From the NCBI GenBank assembly GCA_964646605.1, contig CAZYEX010000108.1:10046-74045 (forward strand): a stretch of DNA of 64,000 bases, given 5' to 3'. The position numbers and the translations under genes were made by a program. Source of the DNA: SBAX01 sp964646605 (GTDB lineage Bacteria > Planctomycetota > Phycisphaerae > UBA1845). The notes below the pieces were generated by a model. That model was not told where the DNA came from and searched no databases. It saw only the letters and a program-made list of their open reading frames with translations. This document shows, in pieces, positions 57,819-64,000 of the stretch (the stretch's first letter is position 1; every line of letters starts with the position of its first letter).

Positions 57819-60407
57819 TCAACGTTCCGGCGGGGGCGATGCCTCGAGCTTCGCGCGATATTCGGCGGCCAAGTCCGGCTTGCCCCAGGCATCATAGAGA
57901 TCGACGATCCTCTGGAGGGCTCTGATCGAGTCTTCGTCCTGTTCACCGTGGGCGGCTTGGAGGACCGGGTAACTGTTCGTGAGAAGCGGCTCAGCCTCGT
58001 CATACTGGCGCAGATCGGCCAAGCATCGACCGAGGAGACTTTCGGTGTAGGCGATACGCCAATGCTTCTCGGGTAGAGTTTTCAGTTGGATCGCAAGGGC
58101 TTCGCGCAAGGCGGCCTGCGCGCCCTCCGGATCGCCCTTCGCGGCGAGCACGTCCCCCAAGAGAACGAGTATGTACATGAGAGACACGGGCTGCGGCACT
58201 CGGAGCTTTCGATGTATACTTACGGCCTCGCGGACCAGCGGCTCGGCAGAGGCAACGTCGCCCTTTTTCCTCAAATATAAGTCCGCCAGGTTATTGAGGA
58301 TCTCAGCCTCCGTGCCTTGGCCTCCAGGCGACTTCCGGGCGATGGCCAACGCTTCGAGGTAAAGTCGCTCGGCCTCGTCGTCGTTACCTTTTTCCTGCAG
58401 ACTCATCGCCAGGCGGTTATGTGAAGTGGCTATGTTGCGGTGCTCTCGGGGCAAGATGGTCACATTCTGGCTCAGAGCCTCGCGAAGTCCGCTTTCCGCC
58501 TCGTCGTAGCTCCCCTTTTTCTGGAGCACCATCGCCAAGTTGCTGCGCGATATATTTACGTCGGGGTGTTCGTCGCCCAGAAGCCTCCGCCGAATCGCCA
58601 GGGCCTCGCGAAACAGCCTTTCCGCTTCGTCGTACTCGTCTCTGTTGAGGAGCACCGTCCCAAGATAGTTCAAGGACCTGGCCACGTTCACGTGATCGTT
58701 ACCGAGATGCCGCCGAAGGCTTGTCAGGGCCTGGCGGAGTAGTGATTCCGCGGTCCTGAAGTCGCCCTGCCACTGCAACGTCCACGCTACGGAGGCAAGC
58801 GTTGCGGCGACGTCCGGGTGGTCCTCGCCCAGCATCCGCTCGCGTATCAGCAGCGCCCGCCGTAAGAGCGACTCGGCGGTCGCAAAGTCGCGCTTCTGCA
58901 CCATCAGCCAAGCGAGGTCCTCTAACGCCCGCGCCACTTCGACTTCTTCTTTTCCAAAGAGGCGCTCACGGATTTCCAAAGCATTGCGAAGTTGCGCTTC
59001 TGCCGGTTCATAAAGTCCCAACGCGCAATACGTACTGCCAATTGTGGAGCGCACCGCAGCCTCGGTTTCGGGCTCGTTCCGTAGAGATCCCTGGTCGACC
59101 CGATTCGCTGCCGCGTCTAGTGCCGTCCGGACGGTGACGTCTGGACCGAGCAGCTTGTCCGGGTTGGCCGAGGAAAGCATTTCCTGAAGAAACGTATTCA
59201 CCGCTTCGGCAACTTTGCGTTGCCGGCCTTCATTCAACTGCGCATATTCGGCCTGACGCCACAAGGTCAGGGAAGTAATGAAACCGACGGTCACAACCAG
59301 GACAAATCCGGCGGCAATCGTGGCCGCAAGCCTGAATCTACGGAGTTGCTTGAAGAGAACGTAGCGAATGGAATCGCGTTTGGCTTCGATCGGGTCGCCT
59401 GCCAGGTAGTGCCGGACGTCGCGGGCGAGTTCGCCCGCCATCTGGTACCGGCGTTCGCGCTCCTTGGCCAGGCACTTCAGTATGATCGTGTCCACTTCGT
59501 CATTGAGACCTCTTCGGATCGCGCTGGGACGGTTGGGCTCTGCTATTTGGATTCTGGCGAGAACCTCGCGCATGCTTCCGGTGACGTCGTAGGGCAACTT
59601 TCCGGTGAGCATCTGGAAGAGAATCACCCCGAGCGAGTAGACGTCGGTGCGCGTGTCGATGTTGGAGAGGATGCCCTCGGCCTGCTCCGGCGACGCCCAG
59701 GGGGGCGATCCCACGAAGGCCCCCGTCATGGTCATCATCGACGCATCCGCTGATCCCGCGGGCAACTTCGCCAGCCCGAAGTCGAGAATGTGGGGTTCGC
59801 TGTTCCCGTCGATTCGAATGTTCCCAGGTTTCAGATCGCGGTGAATGACTCCGCGTACATGGGCGGCGTTGACTGCGTCGCAGATCGCCGCGAACAAGCG
59901 CAACGTCTCCTCGACGCCGCGTTGCCCGCCGGCCATATGGACGTCGAGCGGCTGGCCGCTGATGTAATCCATCACGAAGTATTGGTGACCGGCCGCCACC
60001 CCCGTGTCGTGAATCGCGACAATGTTCGGATGCTGCAACTGGGCGAGGACCTGGACCTCTCGCTCGAAGCGCCCCCTATCCGCGGTGCTGGCGAAAGGGC
60101 CCTCCTTCATGACCTTGATCGCGACCTTGCGTTTGGTCGACTTCTGAATAGCCTGGTACACGACGCCCTGCCCGCCGCGGTGAATCTCGCGGATGAGTTG
60201 GTAACCTGTGAATGAATCGGGCGGCGGTCCGTCGGATTGCAGATCGCCGGAAAGCGCAGGAGGTCCCGGCGAAACGCCGTCTGACATCCGCCTCGCACTG
60301 CTGACATGTGCAAGCCGGGCGTGTACCGCCTGGGCGCAGGCGTCCTGGATCAGGCGATTCTGCCGGGCCTGCACCTCCGCATCTGGTTCAAGGATGCCGC
60401 CGGTCAT
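57819..60407 (-). CDS. Ser/Thr protein kinase with transmembrane helix and TPR tail
   Basis: An 862-residue Hanks-type kinase of the planctomycete kinase-TPR class. The kinase domain (~68-340) has the glycine loop IHRGGQGVVYQA, the ATP lysine (Lys98 in VAIKVM), HRDLKPGN (189-196) and DFGLAKL (209-215), plus DVYSLGVILFQMLTGKLPYD. One membrane helix follows (LAATIAAGFVLVVTVGFITS, ~363-383). The remaining ~450 residues are about nine TPR units of the kinesin-light-chain type (RRALLIRERMLGEDHPDVAA; REALAIRRRLLGDEHPDVNI). An N-terminal ~60-residue stretch has no known fold. AGGAG lies 8 nt before the ATG. It follows the ECF sigma gene by 132 bp, the conserved partner arrangement. Confidence 0.93.
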   Translation of the reverse strand: MTGGILEPDAEVQARQNRLIQDACAQAVHARLAHVSSARRMSDGVSPGPPALSGDLQSDGPPPDSFTGYQLIREIHRGGQGVVYQAIQKSTKRKVAIKVMKEGPFASTADRGRFEREVQVLAQLQHPNIVAIHDTGVAAGHQYFVMDYISGQPLDVHMAGGQRGVEETLRLFAAICDAVNAAHVRGVIHRDLKPGNIRIDGNSEPHILDFGLAKLPAGSADASMMTMTGAFVGSPPWASPEQAEGILSNIDTRTDVYSLGVILFQMLTGKLPYDVTGSMREVLARIQIAEPNRPSAIRRGLNDEVDTIILKCLAKERERRYQMAGELARDVRHYLAGDPIEAKRDSIRYVLFKQLRRFRLAATIAAGFVLVVTVGFITSLTLWRQAEYAQLNEGRQRKVAEAVNTFLQEMLSSANPDKLLGPDVTVRTALDAAANRVDQGSLRNEPETEAAVRSTIGSTYCALGLYEPAEAQLRNALEIRERLFGKEEVEVARALEDLAWLMVQKRDFATAESLLRRALLIRERMLGEDHPDVAATLASVAWTLQWQGDFRTAESLLRQALTSLRRHLGNDHVNVARSLNYLGTVLLNRDEYDEAERLFREALAIRRRLLGDEHPDVNISRSNLAMVLQKKGSYDEAESGLREALSQNVTILPREHRNIATSHNRLAMSLQEKGNDDEAERLYLEALAIARKSPGGQGTEAEILNNLADLYLRKKGDVASAEPLVREAVSIHRKLRVPQPVSLMYILVLLGDVLAAKGDPEGAQAALREALAIQLKTLPEKHWRIAYTESLLGRCLADLRQYDEAEPLLTNSYPVLQAAHGEQDEDSIRALQRIVDLYDAWGKPDLAAEYRAKLEASPPPER

Positions 60408-60539
60408 TGATCCAACTCCTAGCCGCGCCCGGTCCGCTCCGCTTCACGGGGGCAAGCTGGTGCGTGGCATGGGAACCCTTCCGGTTCGGGGAAGAACGCA
60501 GGGCGGTCCAGGTATCAAGCGATGCCGGACGAGGGCCGG

Positions 60540-61163
60540 TCACGCCGAATCGCTGAAAAATCTGGATCGCGACCCAAGAGCCTCCCGAAGCCGGTCCCGG
60601 GCACGGGCCAGCAACATCTTCACCGCACCCGGCGAGCGCCCCATGGCCGCGGCGACCTCCCGCCCCGGGCGACCTTCCAGTTCGTACAGGCGCAAGACTT
60701 TTTCGTAGTCCTGCGGCAAATCCTTGAGCGCCGCTTCGACGATCTCTTGGAACTCATGCGCCGCCGCGTGTCGGCTGGGTGTGGTCGTGGTTCCCGCGAG
60801 TTGGTCCACGAGGGCGACATACGACTCGGCGCCGGGCGGGCCGTTGACCCGGTTCTGCGGGCGCTTCTGGCGTTCCAGTCCCTTGATCGCATCGCGCAGA
60901 TTGTTCTCCGCAATTCGACGCAGCCAGGATCTGAATGCATCCGTACCGGCGGCCTGGAAGTCCAGGATGCGCATGAACGCCTCAAGATAGGTTACCTGCA
61001 TCACGTCGTCGGCATCGACCACGCCGTTCCACTTGGGGCTGATTTTCAATTCGTTGCGGATCGACAGCCCGTGATGCTCGAGCAGCGCACGCAGGGCTTC
61101 CGCATCGCCGTGCGTTGCCTTCGCCACAAGCTCGTCGTCGGATGTGATCACGTTCCAGCCCAC
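60540..61163 (-). CDS. ECF-type RNA polymerase sigma factor (kinase-associated)
   Basis: A 207-residue sigma-70 family factor. Region 2 includes DELVAKATHGDAEALRALLE, the DADDVMQVTYLEAFMRI promoter-recognition core and WLRRIAENNLRDAIKGLERQ. Region 4 is EIVEAALKDLPQDYEKVLRL, then YELEGRPGREVAAAMGRSPG and AVKMLLARARDRLREAL. It starts with GTG at 61163; a second GTG follows four codons later. The gene lies just upstream of a kinase-TPR gene on the same strand. This matches the planctomycete ECF groups encoded beside Ser/Thr kinases, so phosphorylation by that kinase may control its activity. The target promoters are unknown. Confidence 0.93.
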   Translation of the reverse strand: MGWNVITSDDELVAKATHGDAEALRALLEHHGLSIRNELKISPKWNGVVDADDVMQVTYLEAFMRILDFQAAGTDAFRSWLRRIAENNLRDAIKGLERQKRPQNRVNGPPGAESYVALVDQLAGTTTTPSRHAAAHEFQEIVEAALKDLPQDYEKVLRLYELEGRPGREVAAAMGRSPGAVKMLLARARDRLREALGSRSRFFSDSA

Positions 61164-61342
61164 TCAGCCAAATTGCCCAGGCACGAGACCCCGTGAGTCT
61201 AATCCGGGTGGGATAGGGGCGTCAACCGCGTGACCGTGCCCGGGCATTCGTCGCCCTTGTCCTTGTGCCGTTCCCGAAGCGGGAGGCGGAAACTCCTGCT
61301 CGCAAGCGGCCGCAGTAGACAAAAACGACAAGGAGATTAGCC

Positions 61343-64000
61343 ATGAGACACACGGTTTGTTCCAACGGGTTGGTCGCGTTCGCCCTTGCGGTAAGCGTGC
61401 CGGTCGCCTTCGCCGCCGACATTGGCACGGCATTCACGTACCAGGGGCATCTGGAGAGAGGCAGCTCCGCGCTGCAGATCGCCGCTTGCTCGCTGAACGG
61501 TTGGGGTTCCAACTCGGATGGGCAGATTAACGTCCCCTCCGGGCCGTTCACCGCTGTTTCCGCGGGTCTGTTTCATAGCCTGGCGATCCGCGGCGACGGC
61601 ACCCTAGCCGGCTGGGGGCGCAACGCAGATGGGCAGATCAACGTCCCCCTCGGCACGTTCACCGCCGTGGCCGCGGGTCAGTTTCACGGTTTGGGAATCC
61701 GCAGCGACGGGACGCTCGCGGGCTGGGGGCGCAATACAGATGGCCAGACCAACGTCCCCGCGGGCACCTTCATCGCCATCGCCGCGGGCGGTCACAGTCT
61801 GGCGATCCGCAGCGACGGTACGCTGGTCGGTTGGGGCCGCAACATCGAGGGCCAGACCACCGTCCCCGCGGGGACGTTCATAGCCGTCGCCGCGGGGGGT
61901 GCTCACAGCCTGGCGCTCCGCAGCAATGGCACCCTGGCCGGATGGGGGATGAACAATGAGGGTCAGACCAACGTCCCTGCGGGGACGTTCACTTCCGTTG
62001 CCTCGGGCAACCGTTACGGTCTGGCTATCCGAAGCGATGGCACGCTGGCCGCCTGGGGTTCCAATCTGGAAGGGCAAACCAACGTCCCCGCCGGGACGTT
62101 CACCGCCATCGCCCAAAATGCCGGGCATCACGCCTTGGCCATTCGCAGCGACGGCACGCTGGCTGGGTGGGGACTCAACAGCAGCGGGCAGACCAATGTC
62201 CCCGCCGGAACGTTCGCCGCCGTCGCCGGGGGCCTCAATCACAGCCTGGCGATACAAGCCTGCGTCCCCCCATGCACACCCCCTCCCTCCGGGATGGTCG
62301 GCTGGTGGACGTTGGATGAGACGGCGCCGCCGACGGCCTTTGATTCGGCGGGTAGTAGCGACGGCACACACATCGGCGGACCGACCCCGTTGATCGGGCA
62401 GTATGTGGCCAACTCCCTGAGCTTCAGCGGGAGTAACTACGTCAACGTGCCCAGCACCGCGCCGTCGAACTTCGGTGTCGGCGACTTCTCCATCGACGCC
62501 TGGGTTCGCCCCACGCAAACACCGGGGGTCACGATCATCGTGGACAAGCGCGAGGAGTTGGCCGGCGGGGTAACCGGCTATTCACTTTTTCTTTCCAACG
62601 GCGTACTGGGGTTCCAGATCGCGGACGGCGGCGGGAGCGCTGTTTGTGCTAGTTGTCCGACGGCTGCGTCCTGTACCAACTACACTTCGGGCGTCGCCGT
62701 GCCGCTCAATCAGTGGACGCACGTCGCGGTCACGGTGTCTAGAGCGACGAACGGCGGCACCTTCTACGTCAACGGCGTACCGGCGGGTGCGGTATTCAAT
62801 CCGGACTGTCACCTGGGCACGGTCAGCAACCCAAACCCGTTGCGTATCGGCAGCCGTTCCTCGTCGGTCACCGGCCTGTTCATCGGCGACATCGACGAAG
62901 TGGAACTCTTTAACCGTGAACTGGACGCAACGGAGATTCTGCGCCTCTATCAGGCGGGCAGCGGCGGCAAGTGCAAGTGCGCGAATCCGGCGCTGGACTT
63001 CGTTGACATCGTCTACGACGGCGGTCGCGACGAAGGCTGCGCCATGACCGCGCCGAACGATCCCGCGAAGCGCAGTAAGTGCCTCAACAAAGCGTATCCG
63101 ACACCTGGTCTCGGTTGGAGAGACTTCGATGACATGACCCCCAATTACTTCTTCGGGCACACGTTCGACAATCTTCCCAAGGGGATTATCGGTGCAACGC
63201 TGGAAATCTGCATGAAACCGCACAGCGACATTCCCAGCAACGACACTATTGGCCTTTGCTTGAACGGATGCAGCCCTCCTGCGTGGGCGTGGAGTTCGTT
63301 CATCGCCGACCTTCCAGCAAACGGCGGCACATGGAATAACGGCGACCCGTGTCAGTGCTTCACGTTGGACCTGTCCGCTCTGCCGAATGTCGGCGGCGGA
63401 ACGACCAACATCCTGCCCTGTCTGAATTCCCGCTGCAGTTTTGACATGCTGATTCAGGATGACACGGCGGTGGATTTCGCGCAACTGACCATGACGGTCT
63501 GCCCGTGTTCCACCCTACCCCGCACTCATCGAGCGGGCGTACGCGACTGCCTCGCTCCGCCCACCGATCCTTCCTCGCGTTGTCCGGGGGTGACCGCCCT
63601 GCGCACCACCGCTCCCTTTTTGTGGAAGGACTTCGACGACTTTACCATCGACCGAGGGGTCGGTCAGACCTTCAACAACCTCCCCAAGGGAATCGTTCGC
63701 GCCGAATTCCAGATCGGTATGCAGTCCGTCGGAGGCGGCAACGATAGCCTTAACTTTGATCTGAAGGAATGTCCCTGTACGTCGACCGGCGGTCCGCCAC
63801 AGTTCGCCTGGGGCTCACCCATTTCAAGCCTTTCCGGGATTTCGTATTGCGGCATTCCTGCGCTCCTACGTTACGCGTCGGACTTAGGGAGTCTGATTCC
63901 CACCGGCATCGGCTACACGCCGGGTGTTGGCATCTTGGGCGCCTTGGCCGATCGTACCCTCGACGTCTACGTTCAGGACGATCATGCGGTGGACTACATG
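61343..64000 (+). CDS. large secreted mosaic protein: TYQG stub, RCC1-like repeats, LamG, repeated C-terminal modules (3' partial)
   Basis: The frame is open from the ATG at 61343 (AAGGAGATTAGCC upstream) to the right edge, 886 codons, so the C-terminus is missing. The signal peptide is GLVAFALAVSVPVAFA. The GTAFTYQGHLERG start of the fibre-protein family then breaks off abruptly into seven RCC1-like units of 36-38 residues (AGTFTAVAAG..HSLAIRSDGT, LAGWGRNxxGQTNVP; residues ~51-304). A LamG-type lectin-like domain follows (GMVGWWTLDET ... LNQWTHVAVTV ... IDEVELFNREL; ~318-535). Then come two copies of a ~170-residue module (FDDMTPNYFFGHTFDNLPKG and FDDFTIDRGVGQTFNNLPKG, each closing near QDDTAVDF/QDDHAVDY). 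Likely extracellular, adhesion or carbohydrate binding. Confidence 0.85.
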   Translation, partial: MRHTVCSNGLVAFALAVSVPVAFAADIGTAFTYQGHLERGSSALQIAACSLNGWGSNSDGQINVPSGPFTAVSAGLFHSLAIRGDGTLAGWGRNADGQINVPLGTFTAVAAGQFHGLGIRSDGTLAGWGRNTDGQTNVPAGTFIAIAAGGHSLAIRSDGTLVGWGRNIEGQTTVPAGTFIAVAAGGAHSLALRSNGTLAGWGMNNEGQTNVPAGTFTSVASGNRYGLAIRSDGTLAAWGSNLEGQTNVPAGTFTAIAQNAGHHALAIRSDGTLAGWGLNSSGQTNVPAGTFAAVAGGLNHSLAIQACVPPCTPPPSGMVGWWTLDETAPPTAFDSAGSSDGTHIGGPTPLIGQYVANSLSFSGSNYVNVPSTAPSNFGVGDFSIDAWVRPTQTPGVTIIVDKREELAGGVTGYSLFLSNGVLGFQIADGGGSAVCASCPTAASCTNYTSGVAVPLNQWTHVAVTVSRATNGGTFYVNGVPAGAVFNPDCHLGTVSNPNPLRIGSRSSSVTGLFIGDIDEVELFNRELDATEILRLYQAGSGGKCKCANPALDFVDIVYDGGRDEGCAMTAPNDPAKRSKCLNKAYPTPGLGWRDFDDMTPNYFFGHTFDNLPKGIIGATLEICMKPHSDIPSNDTIGLCLNGCSPPAWAWSSFIADLPANGGTWNNGDPCQCFTLDLSALPNVGGGTTNILPCLNSRCSFDMLIQDDTAVDFAQLTMTVCPCSTLPRTHRAGVRDCLAPPTDPSSRCPGVTALRTTAPFLWKDFDDFTIDRGVGQTFNNLPKGIVRAEFQIGMQSVGGGNDSLNFDLKECPCTSTGGPPQFAWGSPISSLSGISYCGIPALLRYASDLGSLIPTGIGYTPGVGILGALADRTLDVYVQDDHAVDYM
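61493..62254 (+). repeat. seven tandem ~111-bp units encoding RCC1-like blades
   Basis: Units of 108-114 bp encode LAGWGxNxxGQTNVPAGTFxAVAAG followed by HSLAIRSDGT-like sequence. High nucleotide similarity between units, notably in the GTCCCCGCGGGGACGTTC-type core, indicates recent expansion. Seven blades is the number expected for a closed RCC1-type propeller. Confidence 0.85.

Noticed and set aside
61604..62518. Long antisense open frame with repetitive protein over the RCC1 array
   Set aside because: Its repeats simply mirror the sense-strand RCC1 units; no ribosome-binding site or known domain.
1..64000. CRISPR arrays, tRNA or rRNA genes, insertion sequences with transposase
   Set aside because: No regularly spaced direct repeats with unique spacers, no tRNA T-loop/acceptor pattern, no rRNA-like segment and no transposase-like protein were recognised by eye; a covariance-model search would be decisive.

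Overview
The window looks like a chromosomal piece of a high-GC planctomycete, most likely from the Phycisphaerae side of the phylum. This is inferred from content, because no rRNA or tRNA is present. Pointers are: secreted proteins opening with the GTAFTYQGxL-type module followed by repetitive fibre or RCC1-like regions; a dockerin-like tail on a secreted protein; an ECF sigma factor beside a Ser/Thr kinase with a TPR tail; several tiny Cys-containing secreted or lipo-proteins; a signal peptidase I with a very large insertion; and many short dispersed palindromic repeats.

Layout. 1-1.7 kb: remnant of a restriction-modification locus (SRA-like + Mrr endonuclease, a small conserved gene, a C5-cytosine methyltransferase lacking its C-terminal part). 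2.3-4.1 kb: ybaB-dnaX. 4.4-6.7 kb: a fibre-type surface protein and the frameshifted tail of a second one. 7.2-8.3 kb: pyrB. 8.4-19.2 kb: mostly minus-strand genes, including an unusual cytochrome b/diheme cytochrome c fusion and a Rieske protein, separated by two plus-strand genes of unknown function; then DedA, a queuosine-precursor transporter, a BatA/VWA protein and a TPR protein. 19.4-26 kb: lepB and the conserved prkA-yeaH-spoVR stress module. 26-30.9 kb: thiE fused to ThiD2, a lipoprotein, a choice-of-anchor B/dockerin protein, a VOC protein. 31-38 kb: mutS, a second fibre protein, a PH-domain membrane protein, purD. 38.4-46 kb: small secreted proteins, an SH3 protein, and a tightly coupled pabB-pabC-Nif3 operon. 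46.3-53.8 kb: mtnA, an Lrp-EamA exporter operon with a well-formed promoter/operator, arsM, a beta-propeller lipoprotein and an LL-diaminopimelate aminotransferase. 54.1-56.4 kb: a compact three-gene cassette ending in a PIN-like nuclease. 56.7-57.8 kb: a fragment of a MmeI-like methyltransferase and a repeat-rich non-coding stretch. 57.8-64 kb: kinase-TPR, ECF sigma factor, and a large RCC1/LamG mosaic secreted protein running off the right edge.

How the parts relate. Core metabolism (pyrB, purD, thiE, pabBC, mtnA, dapL, dnaX, mutS) is interleaved with surface and secreted proteins and a few accessory islands. The best candidates for undescribed biology are: the three-gene cassette at 54.1-56.4 kb; the cytochrome b that keeps one heme-b ligand pair but has lost the other, with a dispersed repeat apparently inserted in its linker; and the pair of a Cys-rich secreted peptide with a secreted partner at 38.4-40.3 kb. 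Short repeat families recur across the window and in at least two places appear to have entered coding sequence in frame.
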